DNA from: SR-FBR-E99 sp963732365
GTDB taxonomy: Bacteria; Bacteroidota; Bacteroidia; Bacteroidales; VadinHA17
Direction: 5' to 3'
NCBI GenBank assembly: GCA_963732365.1
Contig: CAVSZC010000005.1
Span: 310,001 to 374,000 of the forward strand
DNA: 64,000 bases
Positions 1 to 10,509 of the stretch are shown here, piece after piece. The notes under the pieces were generated by a model. That model worked only from the letters and a program-made list of their open reading frames with translations. It was not told where the DNA came from and did not search any database. Position 1 is the stretch's first letter; every line of letters starts with the position of its first letter. The translations under genes and the position numbers were made by a program.

Positions 1-1
1 C

Positions 2-850
2 GGCGTTGCATCCAATATTATACCCTCGATGCAGGGATTCTTTGTGCGTGTCTCTGACGGCGCATTTCCTGTCACCGGCACCCTAGGTGTTTCAAACAGC
101 GTGAGGGTTAATGACCTGACCCACCCATTCCTCAAGTCGGCACCCTCCTCCACCCGGTTCCTTGTAAGAGCGACTGCATCATTTACAGGTGATAAGGCTT
201 CGGAAGACCCTATGGTGATCTATTTTAACGATGAGGCCGGTGCGGGCTTTGACAGTGAATATGATGCACTTAAGCTGATGAATACAGACATGATGATGAC
301 CAACTTCTATTCAGTTCTGAGCAATGGAAAGAAGCTGTCCATCAATGCATTGCCTGCATATACAGATACAGCTACGGTAGTGCCCCTTGGAATTAAAACA
401 TATATTAACGGAGAGCTGAACTTCAGAATAAGGGATATCGAGAACCTTCCCGAGGGAGGGAAGATATATTTCCGTGACCGTCTTACGGGAGCCAACGTTA
501 ATCTTTTGCCTGACCAGAGCTACAGGGTAACCCTTAATGCAGGTGATTATAATGACAGGTTTTTCCTGGCATTTCTGAAGGGAACAACGGGAATAGATGA
601 CCCGGCAGCATATGATAAACTCTTTACTGCATATTCAGTGAACAGTATACTGAAAGCGACAATAAGCCTGGTTGAGGGCAGGAGGGGTATCATCACTGTC
701 TTTGATCTGGCAGGCAGACCCGTTTACATCACCGAGGTACATGAGGCCGGATACTATGAATTTGAAACGGGGATAAGGCAGGGGATTTACATTGTCAGCT
801 ACATAACCGGCAGGAAGTCAAACACCACGAAACTATTCATGGGATACTGA
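2..850 (+). CDS. C-terminal part of a T9SS-secreted surface protein (5' end outside window)
   Basis: The frame is open from the first bases of the window, so the start lies upstream; the first Met at base 29 is internal. The visible 280 or so residues are beta-rich, with no enzyme motif that I recognise. The segment IIPSMQGFFVRV is of a kind often found near the end of Bacteroidota cargo proteins. The last 70 residues (from about ITVFDLAGRPVY to GIYIVSYITGRKS...KLFMGY) look like a type A C-terminal sorting domain, which directs export by the type IX system. The stop overlaps the start of the next gene by one base, which suggests co-transcription with the DUF4402 and usher-like genes. The family of the upstream portion cannot be judged. 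Confidence 0.75.
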   Translation, partial: GVASNIIPSMQGFFVRVSDGAFPVTGTLGVSNSVRVNDLTHPFLKSAPSSTRFLVRATASFTGDKASEDPMVIYFNDEAGAGFDSEYDALKLMNTDMMMTNFYSVLSNGKKLSINALPAYTDTATVVPLGIKTYINGELNFRIRDIENLPEGGKIYFRDRLTGANVNLLPDQSYRVTLNAGDYNDRFFLAFLKGTTGIDDPAAYDKLFTAYSVNSILKATISLVEGRRGIITVFDLAGRPVYITEVHEAGYYEFETGIRQGIYIVSYITGRKSNTTKLFMGY

Positions 851-1377
851 TGAAGAAAAACAGGGATATATTGATTTTCAGAAAAAGGATGTTCCTTTTG
901 GCCGCCATTACCATAATGAGCGGGTTTATTTCTGTTGTACAGGCACAGGTAATGCCTCCCCGTCCGGTTATTGTGACAGCCAATCCTGCACAGCCGCTAT
1001 CCTTCGGTGCTTTTTCTCCCGGCCTGACGGGCGGCACCGTCACTGTTCATCCTGACGGGTCGAGATCGTCGACAGGAGATGTGATATTGTTCGGCCTGGG
1101 ATATGTGTACACTCCGGCGATGTTTTATGTCAGGGCCAATCCCGGAACGATTATTTCCCTGCTTAACAATCCGCCCGTCACCCTTACCGGAAGCGGCGGC
1201 GGCACTCTTACCCTGCAGATCGGCGCTACTATTCCTGCAATGCCCTTTGTCACAAGCGTGCCATGGCAGATGCAAACAACATTACTGGTCGGCGGAACCC
1301 TGACTGTCGGCGACATAGGCGCAAATCCACCAGGTAACTATACCGGGACTTTTTCTATTACAGTCATTCAGGAGTAG
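850..1377 (+). CDS. DUF4402-type secreted protein, pilin-like
   Basis: This protein of 175 residues has an N-terminal signal peptide (hydrophobic stretch FLLAAITIMSGFISVV, likely cleavage after VQA). The mature part carries the DUF4402 pattern: LSFGAFSPG, then GTVTVHPDGSRSSTGDV, a glycine-rich middle, and a C-terminal strand PGNYTGTFSITV. From family knowledge, DUF4402 proteins resemble pilin subunits and often sit beside PapD-like chaperones and ushers. The usher-like gene 30 bases downstream fits this; no chaperone is visible in the window. The start is the ATG sharing its A with the upstream TGA. The role as a surface fibre subunit is inference. Confidence 0.75.
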   Translation: MKKNRDILIFRKRMFLLAAITIMSGFISVVQAQVMPPRPVIVTANPAQPLSFGAFSPGLTGGTVTVHPDGSRSSTGDVILFGLGYVYTPAMFYVRANPGTIISLLNNPPVTLTGSGGGTLTLQIGATIPAMPFVTSVPWQMQTTLLVGGTLTVGDIGANPPGNYTGTFSITVIQE

Positions 1378-1406
1378 GTCGCCTGAATGGCAGATGAAAA
1401 CAACAG

Positions 1407-4400
1407 ATGGCAGAAAGAAAGGCATATCCCGAAAACAGAAACAGAGGGATTGCTGCCTTCAACCATGAGGCCATCTGCAAGTTTATCCTTGCAGTCTCAT
1501 TCCTGATTTTTTTGCCTTCATATGCTGTCGCACAGGAGGAGCCCTCATACGATGAGATTGCAGTATATCTTAAGATTCCTTATTTCGGGGTAGGGGAAAT
1601 TGAGGCCGTGATCAGGAATGAAGAGCTTTATCTTCCTGTTACTACCCTATTTGACTTTCTCAAGATAAGAAATGTCCCCTCGGAGAACCTTGATCTTGTA
1701 ACCGGCTTCTTTATCGCACCGGAGGCTGAATACAGCATTGACAGGGCTGAAAATATTATAATATACGCGCGGCAAGACCTACAGGCTGCAGGAGGGAGAC
1801 CTGGTCAGGTCAGAGAGCAATCTTTACCTGAAGTCTTCATGGTTCGGTACGGTCTTCGGGCTGGACTGCAATTTCAGATTCCGTGACCTGACTGTAACGG
1901 TTGAATCGGATACGGAGCTTCCGGTAATACGTGAGATGAGGCTCGAAGAAATGAGAAGAAACATCACACGCCTGAAGGGAGACCCCGAGGTGGATACCAC
2001 GATAGGAAGAACATATCCCGGCTTCAGGTTCGGGATGGCCGACTGGTCTGTGTATGCCAATGAAAAGGTTGACGGGCAGGCAGAGGTGAGGATGAATGTG
2101 GCACTTGGAGCAGTCATTGCCGGTGGCGAGGCTACGGCCTCTCTCTATTATCATTCACGGCAGCCTTTTTCCGAGAAACAGCAGTATTATCTGTGGCGGT
2201 ATGTCAACAATGACCGTGAGCTGCTGCGTCAGTTCATGGCCGGAAAGATTGTGTCAAATGCCACAGCCTCTATTTATAACCCTGTTGTTGGCATCCAGCT
2301 CACGAATACCCCTACCACCTTCAGGCGCTCGTTCGGCTCGTACACTCTGACTGACAGGACTGAGCCGGGGTGGACGGTTGAATTGTATGTCAATAATGTG
2401 CTGGTCGACTATAAAGAGGCTGACGGCTCCGGTTTTTTCACGTTTGATGTTCCGCTTGTATATGGAAACACCATGGTTAAACTGAAGTTTTATGGTCCAT
2501 GGGGCGAAGAGAGAATACGTGAACAAAACATCATTATTCCATATAATTTTCTGCCTGTTAAGACTCTTGAATACACTCTCAGCGCAGGTGTTGTGGAAGA
2601 TTCGCTCTGGAGCCGTTACTCAAAAGTCAGTGTCAACTATGGTGTGGCAAATAATCTCACTGTCGGGGGCGGGCTGGAATACCTTTCATCTGTTTCTACC
2701 GGACCATTGATGCCATATGCAAATGCCTCCCTCAAAGTCACCAGGAATTTGCTTCTTACAGGAGAATATACCTACGGTGTCAGGGCCAGGGGGCTGCTCA
2801 CATATCGTTTTCCCTCCAACATACAGCTCGATCTTAACTATACAAAATATAAAGAAGGTCAAAAGGCCATCAGCTATAATTATCTGGAGGAGCGCAAGGC
2901 CGCTCTTTCACTTCCGTTACGCTTCGGAAATTACTCTGCATACTCAAGGTTCTCATACACAAGAATTGTTGTGCCGCAATCAGATTATACAACTGCAGAG
3001 TGGATGCTTGCAGGACAGATACTCGGAGTCCATGCCAACCTTACCAACTATGCCATTCTTATTTCTGATGTCGACCCCAACTTTTTCAGCAACCTGTCGC
3101 TTACAGTGAGGCTGCCCTACAGTTTTATCCTTATGCCACAGGTGCAGTACAGCTTTTCGGACAAAGAGTTTTTGTCATCAAAGGTGACCATAGAAAAACG
3201 CTTTCTTGAGAAGGCGTATCTTAATTTCTCGTATGAGCAGAACTATAAAACCGGCCTCAGGCTGGGAGAGGTTGGCATCAGGTATGACTTCTCTTTTGCC
3301 CAGACGGGATTCTCTGCCAGGCAGAGTGATCGGAGGACAACCCTTATACAATATGCCCGCGGAAGCTTTATCAATGACCGGGCTACGCATTACTTCAGCC
3401 CTGACAACCGCACCAATGTCGGCAGGGGAGGCATTTCCATCATTGCATTTCTTGATCTGAACGCAAATGGCACCAGGGATGACGGGGAACCGCTTGTGAA
3501 CGGGCTGAATGTTCATTCAAACGGCGGAAGGATTGAGCACAGTGAGAAAGATACGGCAATACATATACTTGGACTGGAACCATACACGAAATATTTTATT
3601 AGAGATAGACGAAAAAGGATTTGAGAATATATCCTGGAGGATAGACAACAAATCGATCGCGGTAGTAGTTGACCCGAACATGCTTAAGCTGATCGAGGTG
3701 CCTGTCTCTGTCAGGGGTGAGGTAACGGGTACGGTTATGCTTGAAGAGGATGGCTCGAGGAGGGGCCTGAGCCGGATCATTGTAAATATTCATAATGAGA
3801 ATAACACAATTTATGGAAGGGCGCTTACCGAAGAAGACGGCTATTTCAGCTACTTCGGGCTTGTTCCGGGCACATATCACGCCCGGATCGATACAGCACA
3901 GCTCAGAAAGCTTAAAATGATCTCCGTGCCCGATTCGGTACCGTTCAATATTACTGCCAGCACAGAGGGCGATTATGTTGAAGGAATTGACTTCACCCTT
4001 AAAAAGATTCTGCCATCGGCTGATACATCGGTGACACCGGTGCCCGTTGGTCCCGCGGTGCAGAAAGATACCACCTACATGGTTGTACATGAGGTCATCC
4101 GGGAGCTTGTGACAATCACGGAAGACTACTATGCAGTTCAGTTCGGAGCATTCCAGAATAAGGCCTATGCCGAAATAATGAAGAAAAAAGTCGAGGGAGC
4201 CCTTGACAAGAAGGTGGAGTTGTTCGAGGAAGACGGTTTCTGGAAGGTTCGTATAACCGGCTTTGCCGACCGCGAAGACCTCGATTCGTACATACCGATA
4301 ATACAGGGTCAGGGAATAAACCAGATCTGGGTAATAATGAACAGGGCGGTAAAACAGGACTACAGGACCACAGTCAGGGAAGACTCCATCGCCAGGATAA

Positions 4401-5011
4401 GAGAGACCGTAACAGAAAGGGCCGAACCGGTCAATATAACCGGCACTGTCATACAGGTGGGTGCATTTAACCAGGCAGACGAGAGCACCTCAACAATTGA
4501 CAGGCTTCTTGCAGCTTCCGAGAAGCTGGTGACTTTAAAGAATGAGGATGGCGTATTTAAAGTACAGGTAGAGCTGGCTGATACAAATGAAGTAAGGGAA
4601 TTCCTCCCTGTTCTGAAGAAATACGGGTTTGATAATATTGTTATCATACCGGCTCCCGGAGCGGAAATTGTCCCCGTCAAGCCTGCAGAGCCTGACGCTG
4701 TCGTGGCGGAGCCGGAAGTAGTTGTGGCAGTGCCTGAACCTGAGGTGATTGAAGAAGCACCGGTGGTGCTGCCTCCGAGGTTCCTCCTCCATGCAGCGAG
4801 CTATTACACAAGGAGCAAAGCGGAGAAAGCAAAGAACAAGATCGAAAGAAAACTTAAACTGCCTGTAGAGATTTTGGTGGAGTGGGACACATACAGGGTT
4901 GTCATAACAGGATTCTACAACAGGGAGGAAACTTATCCATACTATCCGGAACTTGCCGGCATGGGCTTCTCAGACGTCTTCGTAATTGAGAAGCCTGCGG
5001 AGAATAAATAA
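1407..5011 (+). pseudogene. usher-like outer-membrane protein with SPOR repeats, broken by two frameshifts as read
   Basis: Three overlapping open frames (1407-1886, 1936-3624, 3509-5011) join into one protein of about 1200 residues if one surplus base is removed near 1779 and one near 3601. The corrected reading at the first site gives LQEGDLVRSESNLYLKSSWF and at the second gives YTKYFI-EIDEKGFENISW. Order of parts: signal peptide (to AVAQ, about residue 45); N-terminal usher-like region; a plug-like segment (PGWTVELYVNNVLVDY, then VPLVYGNTMVKLKF); a long beta-barrel region; an SdrD/CarboxypepD-like module (FLDLNANGTRDDGEP); and three SPOR-type repeats at roughly 908-975, 1013-1080 and 1126-1195. 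Ushers secrete and assemble pili in the outer membrane, and SPOR domains bind denuded peptidoglycan. The DUF4402 neighbour supports a pilus-type role. The shifts may be sequence errors, because all three segments remain well conserved in character. Confidence 0.65.
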
Positions 5012-5042
5012 TCCGTAAATTTGATTATCAAAAACAAATCCT

Positions 5043-5888
5043 ATGAAATATGTTGGCGCACATATAAGTGCATCCGGTGGAGTTGAGAATGCCCCGTTAA
5101 ATGCTCACGGTATAGGGGCAAAGGCATTTGCGTTCTTCACAAAGAATCAGAAACAGTGGTTCTCACAGCCGCTGTCACGCAAAAGCATTGATGACTTTCG
5201 GAGCAACTGTGAAAAATACGGGTACAAGCCTTTTCAGATACTGCCGCACGACAGCTATCTGATCAACCTTGGCAACCCCGATGACATGGCTCTTCTCCGT
5301 TCACGTGAGGCCTTCATTGACGAGATGAAGCGTTGTGAACAGCTCGGACTTGACAGGCTTAATTTTCACCCCGGAAGCCACCTTGGAAAGATATCTGAGG
5401 AGGAGAGCCTTGACCTTATTGCCGAATCTGTCAATATTGCTCTTTCGGAAACGAAAGGGGTAATCGCCGTCATAGAGAATACGGCAGGACAGGGGACCAA
5501 CCTTGGGTACAGGTTTGAACATCTGAAATATATTATTGACAGGGTCACTGACAGGAAAAGGGTAGGGGTATGCATTGACACCTGTCATGCCTTTACCTCC
5601 GGATATGATCTCTCTACCCCAGAAGGATTCAATAAGGTATTTGCCGAGTTTGACCGTGTTGTTGGATTCTCATTCCTGAAAGGGATGCATCTGAATGAAT
5701 CAAAGAAAGCGTTCGGCACCCGGGTTGACAGGCATGACAGCCTGCATAAGGGGGAGATAGGCGATGAGGTGTTCAGCCTTATCATGAACGATCCGCGCTT
5801 TGATGATATGCCTCTCATACTCGAGACGCCGGACGAGGCTCTGTGGGCAGGAGAGATAGAGTACCTGTATTCGCTTCAGAGAAAATAG
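5043..5888 (+). CDS. nfo: deoxyribonuclease IV (AP endonuclease IV)
   Basis: A cytoplasmic DNA-repair enzyme that cleaves the backbone 5' to abasic sites, using a tri-zinc centre in a TIM barrel. The 281 residues match the usual family length. Visible family motifs in order are GAHISASGG at the N-terminus, NFHPGSH, IENTAGQG, CIDTCHAFTSGYD, GMHLNESK, DRHDSLHKGEIG and ETPDE near the C-terminus; together they contain the expected His, Glu and Asp zinc ligands. It starts 31 bases after the usher-like gene and ends 8 bases before the esterase start, so it may be read with either. There is no sign of damage. Confidence 0.96.
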   Translation: MKYVGAHISASGGVENAPLNAHGIGAKAFAFFTKNQKQWFSQPLSRKSIDDFRSNCEKYGYKPFQILPHDSYLINLGNPDDMALLRSREAFIDEMKRCEQLGLDRLNFHPGSHLGKISEEESLDLIAESVNIALSETKGVIAVIENTAGQGTNLGYRFEHLKYIIDRVTDRKRVGVCIDTCHAFTSGYDLSTPEGFNKVFAEFDRVVGFSFLKGMHLNESKKAFGTRVDRHDSLHKGEIGDEVFSLIMNDPRFDDMPLILETPDEALWAGEIEYLYSLQRK

Positions 5889-5896
5889 ATAAAGCC

Positions 5897-8351
5897 ATGA
5901 TAAGGGGAATAGCCACGTTTATTATCGCCGGCATTATGTTGCATGTGGCCGGCACTATTCAGGGACAGGACACTGTCAGGTTCAGTGAAGGGCTGATGCT
6001 TTCAGGTCCGGGAGGTCTCGACAGGTCATCTCTGAGCACAGACCCGGTGACATGGCATATAATTATGGGGTCACTTCCAAAGCCTGAAGCTGGCGCCACG
6101 GCCTATACCTCTTCGCAGGGAAGCGAGATGAAGTGGGAAAAAATTATCCCCGGCGAGGACGGCTACTTCAGCAACGGCTCTCTCAGGGGAGGCCTTTACC
6201 TGGAATATGATTCACCGTCACGCCGCATTATGCTTCTTGAGGTGTCAGGGAACACTCTCAGTGTTGTCAACGGAATACCGATGGAGGGAGATCATTATGA
6301 CTTTGGTTATTCACTCCGGCCGGTGACAATAAACAAGGGTAAAAACACACTCTGGCTTACCGGGGGACGCTTTCAAAGGATAAAGGTTATGCTTGTCGCT
6401 CCCTCCTCCGATATTATGCTTACAGGAAAGGATCTGACCCTTCCCGATCTTGTCTATGAAGAGCCCGGAATGATCCGTTACGGCGGAGTACAGGTAGTCA
6501 ATGCAACGGCAAAGGATGTTGCTGGTTACACGATCCGTTGCACCCTGAACGGAAACACAGAAACAACCCCGCTGCCTGCCCTTTCAAGGGAAAACACCGT
6601 CAAGCTACCCTTCAGCATTCCTGCCCAGGGAGATGTTTCCGGCAGCCAGTCAAAGGCAGACGTTGCTCTTTACGATCCTGCCGGCCGTGAAGTGAGTCGT
6701 ATTGCAGTTACACTCAGGCATAAGCATTTCAGGGAGGTTCATGACCGCACATTCATCAGCGCTGTTGATGGCAGCGTTCAGTATTTCAGTGTTACGCCGG
6801 GTGGAACAGACGATCCGGGAGAGGGTCTCTTTCTCTCGGTTCACGGTGCCGGCGTTGAGGCCCGTAACCAGGCGAGGGCATATAAGCCAAAGAGCTGGGG
6901 TGACGTTGTTGCTGCCACCAACAGGAGGCCATACGGTTTTGCCTGGGAGGACTGGGGTCGTCTTGATGCCCTCGAGGTGCTTGAGGAAGGGAAGAAGCTC
7001 TTTAAGCCCGATCCTTCAAGAATCTATCTCTCAGGTCACTCAATGGGAGGGCATGGTACGTGGTATCTGGGAGCAACATATCCCTCCATGTTTGCTGCCA
7101 TAGCACCATGTGCGGGCTATGCAGACCTCCTCGGATATGCATCAAGACCAGCTGCCGCTGCCATAAATCCTGCCGCAGAGATGATGCTGCGTGCCGGTAA
7201 TCCAACCAGAACAAAAACTCTGGCGCGCAACTACATTCATCATGGAGTCTATGTCTTTCACGGTGATGCCGATGAGACTGTCTCAGTAGGGCAGGCACGT
7301 GATATGAGAGCCCTGCTCGGCACTTTCCATCCCGACTTTGCCTATAAGGAATATCCCGGAGGGAGTCACTGGTGGAGTGATGAATCGCTTGACTGGCCGC
7401 CGATATTTGACTTCTTCAGAATACACCAAATCCCGGAGGATAAATATGTTGTAAACCTTGAATTTCATACTGCAAATCCCGGTGTATCGGCCACTTCACA
7501 TTATCTGACGGTTGAACAGCAGGAGAGGCCATTGCTGAAAAGCAGCGTATCAGTAAGGATTGACACTGCCAGGAACAGCGTCAATGTCACAACAGAAAAT
7601 ATAAGCCTGTTTTGCCTGGACCTGCCGGCGATGCCAACAGAGATACCCGTTGAAGTCACCATTGACAGCACTTCTGTTCTAAAGATCACGGAAATGCCGG
7701 GAGAGGGTAAATTATGGCTTGAGAGATCGCAGAACAAGTGGGACAAGGGCGAAGCGACCCCTCCTTCAGAAAAAAATCCTCTTCGTAACGGCACTTTCAA
7801 GGATGCCTTCCGTAACAGGATGGTGTTCGTTTATGGTACGGGCGGTACACCTGCAGAGGATGCGTGGATCTATTCCAGGGCGAGACTTGATGCATCTACT
7901 TTCGGCTATCGCGGCAACGGCACTGTCGAGCTCATTGCTGACACCAGGTTCTCTCCGGAGAGATATGCTGACCGTAATATTATACTTTACGGCAATTCCG
8001 ATAATAACAGTGCGTGGAGCAAGGTGCTTGAGGGCTGCCCTGTGGAGGTTGCAACAGGCTATATTAAGGTGGGAGAGAAGCGCATGGAGGGTGATGACAT
8101 GGCAATTTTTTTCATCTGGCCGCGTGCAGGCAGTGACATTGCATCAGTCGGGAGTGGTCGGTGGCACAGGTCTCAGAGGGATGAAGGGAGGCTACGGCAA
8201 CCAGTATTTCAATTCAGGAAGTGCTTTTCCTGACCTTACTGTCGTGAAGTCGGATGCCGGAAAGACAGGATATGAGGCGGTTGTCTGTACCGGTTTTTTT
8301 GATAATCAATGGCGTGTAGAAAACGGAGAGTTCGTCTGGAACCTTAAATAA
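5897..8351 (+). CDS. secreted alpha/beta-hydrolase (PHB-depolymerase/prolyl-oligopeptidase-like esterase), frameshifted near the 3' end
   Basis: The chosen ATG at 5897 gives a signal peptide (MIRGIATFIIAGIMLHVAGT...QGQ); an earlier in-frame start would overlap nfo. The middle carries an alpha/beta-hydrolase domain: LSGHSMGGHGTWYLG with nucleophile Ser near residue 382, HGDADETV with a likely acid Asp, and YPGGSHWW with a likely catalytic His. N- and C-terminal regions are beta-rich. At about base 8153 one surplus base (in gtcgggagtgg) ends the frame at 8233 with a nonsense tail. Removing it restores about 65 residues (VVGGTGLRGMKGGYGNQYFN onward) ending at 8351, for about 817 residues in all. 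The substrate is unknown; esters of polymers or acetylated glycans are plausible. Confidence 0.8.
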
Positions 8352-8378
8352 CTTAATAATCAGGCAATTACACAATAA

Positions 8379-9398
8379 TTATTCACTCTCAATTTTCAGT
8401 CTCTTTCTCATCCATCCGAGAAGTTTCTCCTGCTCCTCTGCTCCGCACATCTCAAGGCTTTGGACGCACATGAACTTGATGCTGTTATCCTTTTCGCAAA
8501 GTATGATCTTCCTGTCTATATAATCCTTCGGCCGTCCGAAGGGTTGCATATATACCAGATCGGGACTGGCAATCAGCCTGTTGCCCTGCAGGAGTTGCAG
8601 GTGGTTCGAGAGCGAAATAAAAGTGAACTGTGAGTAATGGCGGAACCTGTGAGATATGTTTTTCTCGATAAGCGCTTTATTCCGGGTGACGAAATCCTCA
8701 ATTGTTTTCCTGCCAACTGTATGCGGGGTGTGACTGTTGGTAAAATACCTCCACTTAAGGCCAAGAAGTGACGCAGAATTCCACTGGCCAAGATGAAAGG
8801 ATGCTTTTGGTTGAAAGCCGGGGTTGTTTTTAAAATATTTGTTAAAAGCTATCCTGAGAGAGTTCCACCAGATCCTGTAAAGGGGCGCATGGACCCATCT
8901 TCCGCGTAAGACAGGCATGTTGTCAATGAAGAAGTCTTCAGGCTTTACGCTTCTTATCAGAAACGTGTCATCATTGAAATATACGAAGTTATCGGAGAGA
9001 CCCTTTATCCGCCATATCATATTCCCGATAGAGATGCTGTTGAATGTCGGAAGGTAATTTTCGAAACCCTCAAAAATTTCACTGTGATCTACAATTCTTA
9101 CTGAATCCGCTCTTTCAGGAAACCATGTTTTGATATCACCATAGAGATCAGGATCCTGGCCATCAGTCACGATATAGAGATTTCTAATGAAGGGGGCAAA
9201 CCTGAAGACAGACAGAACGCAATATCTAATTTCATTTATCGAAGCGAAACGGGTGGGATGGGCCCCGGGATGGGTGTTGGCACCTGTCAGGCCAAGATAC
9301 CGGTTCCTTTTTTCGGCCAGCCCTGAATCGCTGCCATCAACCCATGCAATAACGACATCAATCGGATGTTTTTTTTGTGATAAGGGATTGTCGGTCAT
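8379..9398 (-). CDS. Stealth-family sugar-phosphate transferase, copy 1
   Basis: This protein of 339 residues has the Stealth conserved regions: HPIDVVIAWVDGSD (CR1), the Arg-containing NEIRYCVLSVFRFAPFIRN segment with IVTDGQDP (CR2), and GLSDNFVYFNDDTF followed by FHLGQWNSASLLG and NSHTPH further on. Stealth proteins transfer hexose-1-phosphate units in capsule or cell-surface polysaccharide synthesis. I chose the ATG at 9398 because the longer reading begins with TTG and overlaps the neighbouring gene, and because this start aligns with copy 2 (MTDN versus MTDG). It is the second gene of a two-gene minus-strand unit, 28 bases after copy 2. No other polysaccharide genes lie nearby. Confidence 0.87.
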   Translation of the reverse strand: MTDNPLSQKKHPIDVVIAWVDGSDSGLAEKRNRYLGLTGANTHPGAHPTRFASINEIRYCVLSVFRFAPFIRNLYIVTDGQDPDLYGDIKTWFPERADSVRIVDHSEIFEGFENYLPTFNSISIGNMIWRIKGLSDNFVYFNDDTFLIRSVKPEDFFIDNMPVLRGRWVHAPLYRIWWNSLRIAFNKYFKNNPGFQPKASFHLGQWNSASLLGLKWRYFTNSHTPHTVGRKTIEDFVTRNKALIEKNISHRFRHYSQFTFISLSNHLQLLQGNRLIASPDLVYMQPFGRPKDYIDRKIILCEKDNSIKFMCVQSLEMCGAEEQEKLLGWMRKRLKIESE

Positions 9399-9426
9399 TA
9401 CAGATGTTTTTCCGGTAGAATTAATT

Positions 9427-10449
9427 TCAATTATTTGGCGTCTCAATGCCTAACATTTTATCCAGCCATCCAAATATTCTATCGCGCTCTTCAGGGCTGA
9501 ACATATCAAGGCTTTGTGCGCATACAAATTTTATATCTCTGTCAGTTTCGCAACGCTTCATTCTCCTCTCCATCCTCTTTTTTGAATAGTAGGGATGCAG
9601 GTAACCGAGGCCCAGTTTTTCAGTTTGCCTGTTACCGTCAAGTATTTCCAGGTGGTAGGCCAGGGCAGTCATCAGAAACTGCTTTGGGCTCCGGAACCTG
9701 TCCGCTATATTATTTTCAAGCAGCCGGTGTCTATCAGTAAAATAGTTTTCCAGCCTCACACGGCTTAACGGGTGTGGGGTATGGCAGTGGAAAAAATATC
9801 TGACTCTCATTCCAAGCAAAGAGGCTGCATTCCACTGGCGCAGATAGAAAGACAGTTTTGGCTGGTAGTCGGGATTATTGCGCAGATGTCTGTTAATTAG
9901 AGTCTTGAAATAATTGCTCAGCATCTTTTTGTAGGGAGCGATGAGCCATTTACCCCGAAGCACAGGTCTTCCATTCCTGAACCAGTCTTCTGGATGAGAC
10001 TCTCTGATTATAAAAATGTCATCATTGAAAAAGAGAAAATTATCTGAGAGACCCTTTATTCTCCACATCATTGACAGTATTGAAGTGCTGTTGAAGGTAG
10101 GCAGGTATTGCTCGTATCCGCTGAAGATTTCTTTATGATCTACAACTTTCAGCGAGCTGGCCTTACCGGGGAAACAGGCCTGTACTTCCTCGTAGATATT
10201 TGGGTCCTGATTATCAGTTACAATAAATATATTTCTGACAAATGGTGCAAACTTCAGGATTGAGAACACACAGTACCTGATTTCGTTGTTAGAGGCATAA
10301 AAGGTTGATAATGCTCCGCGATGTTGGGTGAGTTCTGTTTCGTTGAGATATTTTTTTCTCTTCTCTGCAAGCCGCGGATCACTGCCGTCAACCCACAGCA
10401 CTACGGCGTCAACAGGTTCGCTGCTATGTGCTTTGTGACCGTCTGTCAT
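9427..10449 (-). CDS. Stealth-family sugar-phosphate transferase, copy 2
   Basis: A 340-residue paralogue of the gene just downstream. It shares EPVDAVVLWVDGSD, NNEIRYCVFSILKFAPFVRN, IVTDNQDP, GLSDNFLFFNDDIF, YLRQWNAASLLG and HCHTPH. The pair align along their full length with clear divergence, which points to an old tandem duplication rather than a recent copy. The likely role is transfer of a phosphosugar to a surface glycan at the inner membrane; the donor and acceptor cannot be read from the sequence. There is no signal peptide, as is usual for the family. Confidence 0.87.
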   Translation of the reverse strand: MTDGHKAHSSEPVDAVVLWVDGSDPRLAEKRKKYLNETELTQHRGALSTFYASNNEIRYCVFSILKFAPFVRNIFIVTDNQDPNIYEEVQACFPGKASSLKVVDHKEIFSGYEQYLPTFNSTSILSMMWRIKGLSDNFLFFNDDIFIIRESHPEDWFRNGRPVLRGKWLIAPYKKMLSNYFKTLINRHLRNNPDYQPKLSFYLRQWNAASLLGMRVRYFFHCHTPHPLSRVRLENYFTDRHRLLENNIADRFRSPKQFLMTALAYHLEILDGNRQTEKLGLGYLHPYYSKKRMERRMKRCETDRDIKFVCAQSLDMFSPEERDRIFGWLDKMLGIETPNN

Positions 10450-10509
10450 TGCTATTCCAATTGCCTGCTAAAGTATACCAAATTATTCTTTATCGTAACC
10501 CTGCCAGGC

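Noticed and set aside
997..1275. Minus-strand frame opposite the DUF4402 gene
   Set aside because: It is a shadow of a well-supported plus-strand gene with no family features.
7719..8351. Separate plus-strand gene overlapping the esterase
   Set aside because: Only its last 65 codons look like protein, and they continue the esterase; the rest is the shifted reading of the esterase.
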